Source: Geodermatophilus sp. DSM 45219
GTDB taxonomy: Bacteria; Actinomycetota; Actinomycetes; Mycobacteriales; Geodermatophilaceae
Length of the DNA stretch: 64,000 nt
Direction: 5' to 3'
NCBI RefSeq assembly: GCF_900104025.1
Contig: NZ_FNIQ01000006.1
Span: 338,491 to 402,490 of the forward strand
Shown: piece after piece, positions 16,602 through 24,960 of the stretch
How the letters are laid out: each line of letters starts with the position of its first letter
Numbering within the stretch: position 1 is the first letter of the stretch
The notes under the pieces: model-generated
Seen by the model: only the letters and a program-made list of their open reading frames with translations
The model's database searches: none
What the model was told of the DNA's origin: nothing
Translations under genes and position numbers: made by a program

Positions 16602-17783
16602 GTGAGTGACTCCGTCGCCGTCGTCTGGGACGACGCGCTGCTCGGTTACACGATGGGCGGGGACCACCCGCTGCACCCGGTTCGGCTCGACCTGACGATG
16701 CGGCTGGCCGACTCGCTCGGGGTGCTGGCCACCGACCGGCTGCGGGTGCTGCGGCCCACGCCGGCCGACGTCGACCTGCTCACCCGGGTGCACGACCCGG
16801 CCTACCTCGACGCGGTGAAGCGCGCCCCGGCCGACCCCGGTGTGGGCCACGGCCTGGGGACGACGGACAACCCCGTCTTCGACGGCATGTACGACGCCGC
16901 CGCGCTGATCACCGGCGGCAGCGTGCTGGCCGCCCAGGAGGTGCACGCCGGCCGGGCGCAGCACGCGGTCAACATCTCCGGCGGGCTGCACCACGCGATG
17001 CGCGACCGCGCCTCGGGCTTCTGCGTCTTCAACGACGCCGCGGTCGCCATCCAGTGGCTGCTGGACCAGGGGCACCAGCGGATCGCCTACGTCGACCTCG
17101 ACGTCCACCACGGCGACGGCGTGCAGGCGGTCTTCTACGGCGACCCGCGGGTGCTGACCGTCAGCATCCACCAGACGCCGCTGACCCTCTTCCCCGGCAC
17201 CGGGTTCCCCGAGGAGACCGGCGACCCCGACACGGCGCTGGGCAGCGCGGTCAACCTGGCGCTGCCCAACGGCACCGACGACTCCGGCTGGCTGCGGGCC
17301 TTCCACGCGGTCGTGCCCAGCGTCCTCAAGGCGTTCCGGCCGGAGATCCTGGTGACCCAGTGCGGCTGCGACGCCCACCACGAGGACCCGCTGGCCGACC
17401 TCGCCCTGACCATCGACGGGCAACGGGCGGGCTACCGCGCGGTCCACGAGCTGGCCCACGAGATCTGCGACGGCCGCTGGATCGCCCTCGGTGGCGGCGG
17501 GTACGGCCTGGTGCGCTGCGTGCCACGGGCCTGGACCCATCTGATCGCCGAGGCCGCCGACGCCCGGCTGGACCCGGCCACCGAGATCCCCGAGTCCTGG
17601 CGGGAGGACGTCGTGCGCCGCGGGCTGCGTGCGCGGCCGCCCACGCACATGACCGAGGGCGGCTACACCGGCTTCGCGCACTGGGACCCGTTCACCGAGT
17701 CCCGCGTCGACCGGGCCATCTCGCGCACCCGCACCGCCGCGTTCCCCTACTTCGGCCTGGACCCGGACGACCCCCGTGACTGA
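16602..17783 (+). CDS. acuC: AcuC-type protein deacetylase (HDAC fold)
   Basis: Zinc-dependent lysine deacetylase of 393 aa, thought to reactivate acetylated acetyl-CoA synthetase. Family motifs are present: HPLHPVRLDLTM, ISGGLHHAM with the catalytic His pair, DLDVHHGDGVQAVFYGD with zinc ligands, SIHQTPLTLFPGTG and GGGGYGLVRCVPRAW. GTG 16602 starts in a position that aligns with the family N-terminus. It overlaps the next gene by 8 nt, which pairs a deacetylase with an acetyltransferase. Confidence 0.93.
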   Translation: MSDSVAVVWDDALLGYTMGGDHPLHPVRLDLTMRLADSLGVLATDRLRVLRPTPADVDLLTRVHDPAYLDAVKRAPADPGVGHGLGTTDNPVFDGMYDAAALITGGSVLAAQEVHAGRAQHAVNISGGLHHAMRDRASGFCVFNDAAVAIQWLLDQGHQRIAYVDLDVHHGDGVQAVFYGDPRVLTVSIHQTPLTLFPGTGFPEETGDPDTALGSAVNLALPNGTDDSGWLRAFHAVVPSVLKAFRPEILVTQCGCDAHHEDPLADLALTIDGQRAGYRAVHELAHEICDGRWIALGGGGYGLVRCVPRAWTHLIAEAADARLDPATEIPESWREDVVRRGLRARPPTHMTEGGYTGFAHWDPFTESRVDRAISRTRTAAFPYFGLDPDDPRD

Positions 17784-20499
17784 ACAGAGCACCCAGACCC
17801 CGCCGGCCGGGTCGCTGGACACGCCCCAGGAGGCCCCGCAGCCACCCGCGCACTGGGAGGCCGACATCATCGCCGCCGACGGCGGCACGGTGCACCTGCG
17901 CCCGATCCAGCCCGAGGACGCCGACGGCCTGGTCGGGCTGATGGACCGCAGTTCCGACCAGACCCGCTACTACCGGTTCTTCGGGCCGATGAAGCGGCTG
18001 TCGGACAAGGACCTGCACCGCTTCACCCACGTCGACCACGACTCCCGGGTCGCCTTCGTGCTGGTGCTCGGCGACCAGGTCATCGGCGTGGGCCGGTACG
18101 ACCGCTACCCGGGGACCGACGACGCCGAGGTCGCCTTCCTCGTCGAGGACGCGCACCAGGGCCGCGGGCTGGGCTCGGTGCTGCTCGAGCACCTGGCCGC
18201 TGCCGCACGGGAGCGGGGCATCACGAACTTCGTCGCCGAGGTGCTGGCGCAGAACAACCGGATGGTCCGGGTCTTCCTCGACGCCGGGTACACCCCCACC
18301 CGGTCCTACGAGGAGGGCGTCGTCCACCTCACCTTCCCCATCGCGCCGACCGAGACCGCCCTGCAGGTGGCCTACGAGCGCGAGCAGCGCAGCGAGTCGC
18401 GGTCGATCGCGCGGCTGCTCACCCCGTCGTCGGTCGCCGTGGTGGGCGCCAGCAACGACGAGGGCAAGCTCGGCAACGCCGTCCTGCGGCACCTGCTCGA
18501 CCTCGGCTTCGAGGGGCCGGTCTACCCGGTCAACCCGGGCACCCGGCACGTGCGCGGGGTCCCGGCCTACGCCGGCATCGAGGACATCCCCGACGACGTC
18601 GACCTCGCCGTCCTCGCGGTGCCCGCCGACGAGGTGGCCGACGTCGTCGAGGCGTGCCGGCGCAAGCGGGTCCACGGGCTGGTGGTCATCTCCGGCGGTT
18701 TCGGCGAGTCCGGCCCGGAGGGGCGCGCACGCGAGCGGCAGCTCGTGGCCGCGGCGCGCGCCTCGGGCATGCGGGTGGTCGGCCCCAACTGCCTGGGCAT
18801 CGTCAACACCGACCCGGCGGTGCGGCTCAACGCCAGCCTGGCGCCGCGGGTGCCCGGCCGCGGCCGGGTCGGCTTCTTCGCCCAGTCCGGTGCGCTCGGC
18901 TCGGCGCTGCTCGGGCAGGCGCGCAACCGCAACATCGGCCTGTCCAGCTTCGTCTCCGCGGGCAACCGCGCCGACGTCAGCGGCAACGACCTGCTGCAGT
19001 ACTGGGCCACCGACCCGGGCACCGAGGTCGTGCTGCTGCACCTGGAGAGCTTCGGCAACCCGCGCAAGTTCGCCCGGCTGGCCCGCCGCGTGGGCCGCAC
19101 CAAGCCGGTCGTCGCGGTGAAGAGCGGCCGGCACGTGCGGCTGACCGAGGGGCTCGCCGGTACCTCGGTGGCGGTGCCGGAGGAGTCGGTGGCCGCGCTG
19201 TTCGCCTCCGCCGGCGTCATCCGGGTGGAGACGCTCGCGCAGCTGTTCGACGTCGGCACGCTGCTGGCCCACCAGCCGCTGCCCGCCGGGGACCGGGTCG
19301 CGGTGGTCGGGAACTCCACCGCCATGGGCTGGCTGGTCACCGATGCCGTCCTGGAGAACGGGCTGCAGCCGGCCCACGAGGCGCCGACCGACATCGGCGC
19401 CGGCGGCTCGGCCGAGGACTTCCGCGCCGCGCTGCAGGGTGCGGTCGACGACGAGGCGGTGGACGCGGTGGTGGCGGTGTTCCTGCCGCCGGTGAGCCGC
19501 GGTTCGGCCGAGTTCGGCCGCGCGCTGCGCGAGGTCGCCGTCGGTGCGGACAAGCCGATCGTCGCCACCTTCCTCTCGACCGAGGGCATCCCGGCCGAGC
19601 TCGTGCTCCCCGGGGAGGACGGGGCGCCGGCCCGCGGCTCGGTGCCGTCCTTCTCCACCCCCGAGCGGGCGGTGATCGCGCTGGCCAAGGTGGCGCAGTA
19701 CGCCGCCTGGCGGCGGCGGCCGGTCGGTGAGGTGCCCGAGCTCGAGGGCATCGACGAGCAGACCGCCCGGGACGTCGTGCTGCGTGCGCTCGCCGCGGCG
19801 CCCGGCGGCCGGGCGCTGAGTGACGACGAGCTGATCGTGCTGCTGGCCGCGTACGGGATCCCGCTGCTGGGCACCCGCACGGTCACCGACGCCGATGCGG
19901 CGGCCGCCGCGGCCGAGCAGATCGGCTACCCGGTGGTGCTCAAGTCGACGGCGCCGTGGCTCCGGCACCGTTCCGACCTCGGTGGGGTGCGGCTGGACCT
20001 CACCGACGCCGAGGCGGTGCGGGCGGCCTTCGCGGCGATCCCGTCGGGCGACCCGGTGATCGTGCAGGAGATGGCCGCACCCGGCGTGGCCACGGTCGTC
20101 GAGATCGTCGACGACCCGTCCTTCGGCGCGCTGGTCAGCTTCGGCCTCGGCGGCGTGGCCACCGACCTGCTCGGCGACCGCGCCTACCGCACCCTGCCGC
20201 TGACCGATCTGGACGCCGCCGAGCTGGTGCGCGCCCCGCGGGCCTGGCCGCTGCTCAACGGCTACCGCGGCTCCGAACCGGTCGACGTGGCGGCGCTGGA
20301 GAACCTGCTGCTGCGGGTCGCCCGGCTCGCCGACGACCTGCCCGAGGTGCTGCAGCTGAGCCTGGAGCCGGTCATCGTCGGTCCGCCGCACCCGTGGCAC
20401 GGCGGGCGGTCGCTGGTCGTGGCCGGCGCCGCCGTCCGCGTCGGCCCGCCCACCGGGCGCGTCGACCCCGGACCCCGCCGCATGCGCAACCCGATGTGA
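17776..20499 (+). CDS. Pat-like GNAT fused to ADP-forming acyl-CoA synthetase domains
   Basis: A 907-aa multidomain protein. Residues about 25-185 form a GNAT acetyltransferase (LVEDAHQGRGLGSVLLEHL is the acetyl-CoA loop). Then come a CoA-binding domain (SVAVVGASNDEGKLGNAV), two succinyl-CoA-ligase-like domains (FFAQSGALGSALL, VAVVGNSTAMGWL) and a C-terminal ATP-grasp domain (GYPVVLKSTAPWLRHRSDLGGV). GNAT-first order is the type II layout of actinobacterial Pat (S. lividans PatA). It probably acetylates and silences acyl-CoA synthetases, opposed by AcuC. GTG 17776 overlaps acuC. Confidence 0.9.
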   Translation: MTEQSTQTPPAGSLDTPQEAPQPPAHWEADIIAADGGTVHLRPIQPEDADGLVGLMDRSSDQTRYYRFFGPMKRLSDKDLHRFTHVDHDSRVAFVLVLGDQVIGVGRYDRYPGTDDAEVAFLVEDAHQGRGLGSVLLEHLAAAARERGITNFVAEVLAQNNRMVRVFLDAGYTPTRSYEEGVVHLTFPIAPTETALQVAYEREQRSESRSIARLLTPSSVAVVGASNDEGKLGNAVLRHLLDLGFEGPVYPVNPGTRHVRGVPAYAGIEDIPDDVDLAVLAVPADEVADVVEACRRKRVHGLVVISGGFGESGPEGRARERQLVAAARASGMRVVGPNCLGIVNTDPAVRLNASLAPRVPGRGRVGFFAQSGALGSALLGQARNRNIGLSSFVSAGNRADVSGNDLLQYWATDPGTEVVLLHLESFGNPRKFARLARRVGRTKPVVAVKSGRHVRLTEGLAGTSVAVPEESVAALFASAGVIRVETLAQLFDVGTLLAHQPLPAGDRVAVVGNSTAMGWLVTDAVLENGLQPAHEAPTDIGAGGSAEDFRAALQGAVDDEAVDAVVAVFLPPVSRGSAEFGRALREVAVGADKPIVATFLSTEGIPAELVLPGEDGAPARGSVPSFSTPERAVIALAKVAQYAAWRRRPVGEVPELEGIDEQTARDVVLRALAAAPGGRALSDDELIVLLAAYGIPLLGTRTVTDADAAAAAAEQIGYPVVLKSTAPWLRHRSDLGGVRLDLTDAEAVRAAFAAIPSGDPVIVQEMAAPGVATVVEIVDDPSFGALVSFGLGGVATDLLGDRAYRTLPLTDLDAAELVRAPRAWPLLNGYRGSEPVDVAALENLLLRVARLADDLPEVLQLSLEPVIVGPPHPWHGGRSLVVAGAAVRVGPPTGRVDPGPRRMRNPM

Positions 20500-20510
20500 T
20501 CTGTCGTCAC

Positions 20511-20598
20511 CGATGATCAGGTGAGCTCACCGTCGCGGGTCCTGGCTCACCGTCGACGGTGAGCCAGGACGTAGGAGGATCAGCCCAGCTGATCATCG
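20511..20598. repeat. Compound palindrome, family B copy 1
   Basis: Three nested or adjacent inverted repeats. The outer pair is CGATGATCAG (20511-20520) / CTGATCATCG (20589-20598). A perfect 32-bp palindrome at 20539-20570 has arms GTCCTGGCTCACCGTC / GACGGTGAGCCAGGAC. Next comes GATCAGCCCAGCTGATC at 20578-20594. A closely related element occurs at 50063-50144. Position is 12 nt after the pat stop, between convergent transcripts. Confidence 0.85.
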
Positions 20599-20661
20599 AG
20601 GGCCCCGCCCGCGGCGCCGTTGCTCGCGGAGCGACCCACCTGCCTGGGCCGCTCTGGAGAC

Positions 20662-20699
20662 GGCGAGAGCCGGCCACCTCGCGGTGACCGGCTCTCGCC
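20662..20699 (-). terminator. Terminator of the group 2 sigma factor gene
   Basis: A perfect 12-bp stem GGCGAGAGCCGG / CCGGCTCTCGCC with a 14-nt loop, 11 nt beyond the sigma gene stop on the minus strand. Confidence 0.75.
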
Positions 20700-20709
20700 G
20701 TGCCCGGGT

Positions 20710-21693
20710 TCAGGCCAGGTAGTCGCGCAGCGCGTCGGCGCGCTGCGGGTCGCGCAGCTTGGCCATCGTCTCGCGCTCGATCTGGCGGACCCGCTCGCGG
20801 GACAGGCCGAACTGCTTGCCGATCTGCTCCAGCGTGCGCGGCTGGCCGCCGTCCAGGCCGAACCGGAGCACGACCACGTCGCGCTCGCGGTCCTCCAGCG
20901 TGGAGAGCACGGTGCGCACGTCGCCCTTCATCATCTGGAACGCCACGGCGTCCTCGGCGACCGCGGCGTCGGCGTCCTCGATGAAGTCACCGAGCCGGGA
21001 CTCCTCGTCGGCGCCCACCGTCTGGTCCAGCGACACCAGGTCGCGGGAGTACTCCAGCAGCTCGGTGATCCGCTCCGGGGTCATGTCGAGCTCCAGGCCC
21101 AGCTCCTCGGCGGTGGGCTCGCGCTCCAGCTCCTGGTGGATCCGGCGGCGGGTGCGCACCACCTTGTTGACCTGCTCGGCGAGGTGCACGGGCAGCCGGA
21201 TGGTGCGGCCGGAGTCGGCCATCGCGCGGGTGATCGCCTGGCGGATCCACCACGTCGCGTACGTCGAGAACTTGAAGCCCTTGGTGTAGTCGAACTTCTC
21301 GACCGCCCGGATGAGGCCGACGTTGCCCTCCTGGATGAGGTCCAGGAACGTCATACCGTGGCCGGTGTAGCGCTTGGCCACCGAGACGACCAGGCGCAGG
21401 TTGGCCTCCAGCAGGTGCCGCTTGGCGGCCTTGCCGTCGGCGGCCAGCGCCTTGTAGTCCCGCTGCAGGGCAGGGGTCAGCTGCCGCTCGACCAGCAGGC
21501 GCTCGGCGTACAGGCCGGCTTCGATCCGCTTGGAGAGCTCGACCTCCTGCTCGGCGGTCAGCAGCGCGGTCTTGCCGATGGTGTTGAGGTACACCCGGAC
21601 GAGGTCGGTCGAGACCAGACCGCTCGTGTCCGGCTCACGCCGGGGCGAGCGCACCTCGAGGGTGTCGGTGGTGGAAGACTGCAGCAGCGTCAC
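20710..21693 (-). CDS. sigB: Group 2 RNA polymerase sigma factor (SigB/HrdA-like)
   Basis: Sigma-70 factor of 327 aa lacking region 1.1 and with a short non-conserved region. Region 1.2 is at [13 protein letters not shown], region 2 at [27 protein letters not shown] and [16 protein letters not shown], region 3 follows, and region 4.2 is at [20 protein letters not shown]. It is smaller than the principal factor at 30700-31977 and close to ideR, as in mycobacterial sigB. GTG 21693 is preferred; an in-frame ATG at 21759 would add 22 basic residues. An ECF-type promoter lies upstream at 21843-21869. Confidence 0.9.
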   Translation of the reverse strand: MTLLQSSTTDTLEVRSPRREPDTSGLVSTDLVRVYLNTIGKTALLTAEQEVELSKRIEAGLYAERLLVERQLTPALQRDYKALAADGKAAKRHLLEANLRLVVSVAKRYTGHGMTFLDLIQEGNVGLIRAVEKFDYTKGFKFSTYATWWIRQAITRAMADSGRTIRLPVHLAEQVNKVVRTRRRIHQELEREPTAEELGLELDMTPERITELLEYSRDLVSLDQTVGADEESRLGDFIEDADAAVAEDAVAFQMMKGDVRTVLSTLEDRERDVVVLRFGLDGGQPRTLEQIGKQFGLSRERVRQIERETMAKLRDPQRADALRDYLA

Positions 21694-21842
21694 GATCTGT
21701 CTTCGTCCTTGCCTTCGTATCGGATGCACACCGTCGGTCGTCGATGGGCGACGGTGCACCCGGGCGTCGGGGTCCGGGCCACTCGCCCGGCCCTGTGCAG
21801 CCGGTGAGCCCCCGCTCTGTGTCCCTGTGGTACGCCCAGTCC

Positions 21843-21869
21843 AACGGCTTCGACCGGGCCGGGTGTTCC
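21843..21869 (-). promoter_or_regulatory. ECF-sigma type promoter for the group 2 sigma gene
   Basis: On the minus strand, GGAAC (21865-21869), an 18-nt spacer and CGTT (21843-21846). This matches the mycobacterial SigE/SigH consensus GGAAC-N18-CGTT. It lies about 150 nt before GTG 21693 (84 nt before ATG 21759). In mycobacteria sigB is transcribed from such a promoter under stress. Confidence 0.6.
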
Positions 21870-21942
21870 ACGGATGCCCGTTTCACAGCAAATGCACAGG
21901 GCGTGTGTCGCGTCACGCTGCCTTACCCCGTCCGGACGGCGG

Positions 21943-22374
21943 TCAGACCTCCAGCAGCAAGGTCATCGGCCCTTCGTTCACCGACGAGACGAGCATCCGG
22001 GCCCCGAACACGCCGGTGGCCACCTCGGTGCCGCGGCGGCGCAGCTCGGCGACCACCTCCGCCACCAGCGGTTCGGCCACCTCGCCGGGGGCGGCGTCGG
22101 CCCACGAGGGACGGCGGCCCTTCCGCGTGTCGGCGTAGAGGGTGAACTGGCTGACGACCAGCACCGGCAGGCCCAGGTCGCCGACCGACCGGGCGCCGTC
22201 GTCGGTGGGGAAGACCCGCAGCTCGTGCACCTTGCGCGCCAGCGCCCGGGCCCGGTCCACGCCGTCCTCGCGGCCCACGCCGACCAGGGCCAGCAGCCCG
22301 CGGCCGATCTCGCCGACGACCGCGCCGTCCACCGTCACCGCCGCCGTACCGACCCTGCTCACCACCGCGCGCAC
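21943..22374 (-). CDS. dtd: D-aminoacyl-tRNA deacylase
   Basis: Hydrolyses D-aminoacyl-tRNA (and glycyl-tRNA-Ala) as a proofreading step. In this 143-aa protein the signature SQFTLYADTRKGRRPS and the Gly-cisPro containing NEGPMT near the C-terminus are both present. GTG 22374 gives the usual MRAVVSRV start and family length. It is transcribed away from the disrupted HhH-GPD locus. Confidence 0.95.
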   Translation of the reverse strand: MRAVVSRVGTAAVTVDGAVVGEIGRGLLALVGVGREDGVDRARALARKVHELRVFPTDDGARSVGDLGLPVLVVSQFTLYADTRKGRRPSWADAAPGEVAEPLVAEVVAELRRRGTEVATGVFGARMLVSSVNEGPMTLLLEV

Positions 22375-22407
22375 CGGGACATCCTCCGGTCGGGCAGGAT
22401 CGCGGGC

Positions 22408-22512
22408 GTGCCCACCCTGCGCCTCACCCAGGACGCCGCCGCCGACGAGCTGCTCGGTCGCGACCCGCTGGCCCTGCTGCTCGGGATGCTGCTGGACCAG
22501 CGAAGCGCTTAG
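22408..22512 (+). pseudogene. 5' fragment of an HhH-GPD base-excision gene
   Basis: An ORF of 34 codons whose first 31 residues (ending DPLALLLGMLLDQ) align with the N-terminus of the intact gene at 22927. After the CAG codon the sequence departs abruptly into CGAAGCGCTTAG and stops. CAGGAT lies 7 nt before the GTG, so the native promoter and start are intact. It appears to be the remnant of the resident gene, cut at base 22500. Confidence 0.75.
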
Positions 22513-22533
22513 CCAGTAGGTAGGGGACCCGCG

Positions 22534-22872
22534 ATGCAGGGCCAGTGGCACCGCACGTCCGCCGCGTACGGGCGGGATGCGGCCCTCAATGAGGCGGGCG
22601 CGGGCAGCGCCTGGGTGTTTCTCTGGTGCGAAGGCAAGGTGTCGAGGTCCACCGATGAGCCGCAGGACTCGGACGCTGTCGACTACGCCAGAACGCATCT
22701 CATCGAGCCCGCCGAGCGGGAGCGCCTCTTCGCCAAGGCACGACGCAAGGGGCGCACCAAGACTGTCGTCATGGCGGAGCGTTGGGAGGACGACCGCGGT
22801 CGTCCGCTCATCGTCTTCTACGAGACCGGGCCCTATCTGCTGCCTGACCGTCCTGAGCCGGACCGCTTCTAG
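22534..22872 (+). CDS. Hypothetical protein in an apparent insertion
   Basis: A 112-aa protein I cannot assign. It is hydrophilic with no signal or membrane segment and has aromatic-rich stretches (SAWVFLWCEGKV, RPLIVFYETGPYLLPDRP). Codon use is less GC-biased than its neighbours (AAG, GCC and also ACT, GTC, TCA, TAT mixed), suggesting recent acquisition. ATG 22534 follows GTAGGGGA. It lies between a truncated and a complete copy of the same HhH-GPD gene, so it probably arrived with the complete copy. Confidence 0.62.
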   Translation: MQGQWHRTSAAYGRDAALNEAGAGSAWVFLWCEGKVSRSTDEPQDSDAVDYARTHLIEPAERERLFAKARRKGRTKTVVMAERWEDDRGRPLIVFYETGPYLLPDRPEPDRF

Positions 22873-22926
22873 AACGCGGCTGGCCGTCGGTCGCCCGCGC
22901 CTTGCCACCCGGTGCACGATGTCCGA

Positions 22927-23508
22927 GTGACCCTGTGGTTGACGGACGACGACCAGGCCAACGCGCTGCTGGAGAACGACCCGCTCGCACTGCTCCTCGG
23001 CATGCTGCTCGACCAGCAGTTCCCCATGGAGCGGGCGTTCTCCGGGCCGCGGCTGCTGGCCGACCGGATGGGGGTCGACACGCTCTCGGCAGCCGCCGTC
23101 GCCGAGGCCGACCCCGACCAGCTGACGGCCTGGTTCCAAGGGCCGCCCGCCGTGCACCGCTACCCGGGCTCGATGGCCGGCCGGGCGCAGGCGGTCTGCC
23201 GGCTGCTCGTCGAGCGCTACGACGGCCGTGCCGAGCGGCTGTGGGCCGACGTCCCCGACGGCGCGACCCTGCTGGCGCGGATCGGCGAGCTGCCCGGCTT
23301 CGGTGCGCAGAAGGCGAGGATCTTCGTCGCGCTGCTCGGCAAGCAGTACGGCGTGAACCCGCCGGGGTGGCGGGAGGCCGCCGGCGACTACGGCCAGGAC
23401 GGCTCGCGGCGGTCGGTCGCGGACATCACCGGCCCCGAGTCGCTGGCCGAGGTGCGGGCGTTCAAGCAGCAGGCCAAGCAGGCGGCGAAGGCGGCCGTGA
23501 CCTCCTGA
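22927..23508 (+). CDS. HhH-GPD-type base-excision repair family protein
   Basis: DNA-glycosylase-superfamily protein of 193 aa. The helix-hairpin-helix is at ELPGFGAQKARIFVALLGKQYG, followed by a GD pair (AAGDYGQDG) where the family's catalytic Asp is expected. There is no Fe-S cluster motif. The substrate lesion is unknown. GTG 22927 is chosen because it aligns with the fragment at 22408 and CACGAT lies 6 nt upstream; GTG 22912 is an alternative. Confidence 0.85.
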   Translation: MTLWLTDDDQANALLENDPLALLLGMLLDQQFPMERAFSGPRLLADRMGVDTLSAAAVAEADPDQLTAWFQGPPAVHRYPGSMAGRAQAVCRLLVERYDGRAERLWADVPDGATLLARIGELPGFGAQKARIFVALLGKQYGVNPPGWREAAGDYGQDGSRRSVADITGPESLAEVRAFKQQAKQAAKAAVTS

Positions 23509-23668
23509 GATGCAACGCCGGGGTGCCTGCATCGCGCGCGATCCGGTGGCACGATGGGCGGCGGACCCCGGGCTGTACGGGGACCCGGGCGCCGTCGGGA
23601 CGCCGGGCACCGCAGCCCGCGGAGGGGATCCGCCGCACCCACGGGGGACGGCGGTAGGGAGGAAGCCC

Positions 23669-24010
23669 GTGGCCTCGAGCCAGCAGCCCGCACGATCCCG
23701 CCGACCGGAGCCGGTGCTCATCACCGAGGCGGCGCCGAGCCTGTCCGAGCAGCACGCGGCCCGGAAACGCCGGTACGTGCTCACCATGGCCGTCCGCGCC
23801 GTGAGCCTGGTCCTGGCGGCGGTCTTCTACCAGGTCCTCTGGCTGGCGCTCATCTTCGCCGTCCTCGGTACCGTGCTGCCCTGGATCGCGGTGATGATGG
23901 CCAACGACCGGCCGCCGAAGAAGAAGCTCGACGTGCACCGCTACGACCCGCCCCGGCCGGACCGGATCCTGGAGAACCCGGCACGCCCGGGCCGCATCAT
24001 CGAGCACTGA
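23669..24010 (+). CDS. DUF3099 membrane protein
   Basis: Small membrane protein of 113 aa. The conserved start LITEAAPSLSEQHAARKRRY is followed by two closely spaced helices (MAVRAVSLVLAAVFYQ and LALIFAVLGTVLPWIAVMMA) and a charged tail with NDRPPKKK. Function unknown; typical of actinobacteria. GTG 23669 has AGGGAGGAAG just upstream. Its TGA opens hairpin repeat copy 4. Confidence 0.88.
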   Translation: MASSQQPARSRRPEPVLITEAAPSLSEQHAARKRRYVLTMAVRAVSLVLAAVFYQVLWLALIFAVLGTVLPWIAVMMANDRPPKKKLDVHRYDPPRPDRILENPARPGRIIEH

Positions 24011-24077
24011 AGAAGGACCACCCTTCCCCCCCACGCCTCGCATGCTTGGCGCGGGCCCCTGAAGGGTGGCCGTTCCA
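24008..24077 (+). repeat. Stop-anchored hairpin repeat, copy 4
   Basis: A single unit beginning TGAAGAAGGACC on the DUF3099 stop and ending GGCCGTTCCA, 6 nt before the stop of the convergent kinase gene. The 9-bp stem is CCACCCTTC (24018-24026) / GAAGGGTGG (24061-24069), a different but fully paired stem from copies 1, 2 and 6. Confidence 0.85.
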
Positions 24078-24082
24078 GCAAC

Positions 24083-24958
24083 TCACCTGGCGCCCGGCCG
24101 GGCGACGACGGCCGCCGCCCGGGCCAGCCCGGCCTCCAGCGCCGCGGCCGGGTCGCCGTCCGGGTCGCCCGACCACACGGCCAGCAGCCCGGCGGTGAAC
24201 GCGTCGCCGGCGCCGGTGGTGTCGACGACGTGCGCCGGGTGGGCCGGGCGGTGCACCAGCCGGTCGCCCGCAGCCCACAGCGCGCCCTCGGCGCCCAGCG
24301 TCACGACCGCGACGGGATGGCGTGCCGCGAGCGCCTGGGCGGCCGCCGCCGGGTCGGCGCAGCCGGTGAGCAGCCGGGCCTCGTCCGCGTTGGGCAGCAC
24401 CAGCGTGGCCGCGGCGGTGTCGGCGAGCCACCGGTCCACGCCGTAGCCGGCCAGCGGTCCGGTGGAGGCCGGGTCCACCGAGACGGTGCAGCCGGCCTCC
24501 GTTGCGGCCGCCAGGGCGGCGAGCCCCGCGGCGCGCGGCCCGGCGGTGAAGAGCGTGTAGCCGGACAGGTGCAGGTGCCCGCCGGAGGCCGGCACCGGGA
24601 CGTCGCCCGGCTCCAGCGCCAGGTTGGCGCCGCGGTCGGCGAGCATGCTCCGCTGCCCGTCCGGCTCGACCAGGCTCACGATCGTCCCGGTGGCCGCGCC
24701 GGGGACCCTCCGTACGGCCGGCGTCACCCCGGCCGCGGTCAGCTCGGCGAGCAGGCCGGTCCCCGCGGCGTCGTCCCCGGCGCAGCCGGCGAAGGTGACC
24801 GGCGTGCCCAGCCGGGCCAGGTGGACGGCGACGTTCGCGCCGGCGCCGCCGCCGCGGGTGCGGATGGCCGCCGGGCGGTCGGAACCGGGTGCCGGGTGGC
24901 CGCCGAGCAGCACGACGACGTCGGTGGCGAGGTCACCGACGACCACGACGTCGCGCAC
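24083..24958 (-). CDS. psuK: PfkB-family sugar kinase, probable pseudouridine kinase
   Basis: Ribokinase-fold kinase of 291 aa: GGGGAGANVAVHLARLG in the sugar site and VDTTGAGDAFTAGLLAVW with the catalytic Asp and anion hole. It starts 3 nt after the pseudouridine-5-phosphate glycosidase gene on the same strand, so phosphorylation of pseudouridine to feed that enzyme is the likely role. Sequence alone would also allow ribokinase or another nucleoside kinase. GTG 24958. Confidence 0.82.
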   Translation of the reverse strand: MRDVVVVGDLATDVVVLLGGHPAPGSDRPAAIRTRGGGAGANVAVHLARLGTPVTFAGCAGDDAAGTGLLAELTAAGVTPAVRRVPGAATGTIVSLVEPDGQRSMLADRGANLALEPGDVPVPASGGHLHLSGYTLFTAGPRAAGLAALAAATEAGCTVSVDPASTGPLAGYGVDRWLADTAAATLVLPNADEARLLTGCADPAAAAQALAARHPVAVVTLGAEGALWAAGDRLVHRPAHPAHVVDTTGAGDAFTAGLLAVWSGDPDGDPAAALEAGLARAAAVVARPGAR

Positions 24959-24960
24959 GG

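Noticed and set aside
21635..21916. Short minus-strand frame upstream of the group 2 sigma gene as an upstream peptide
   Set aside because: It overlaps the sigma gene 5' end in another frame, and its start lies upstream of the predicted promoter, so it would not be on that mRNA.
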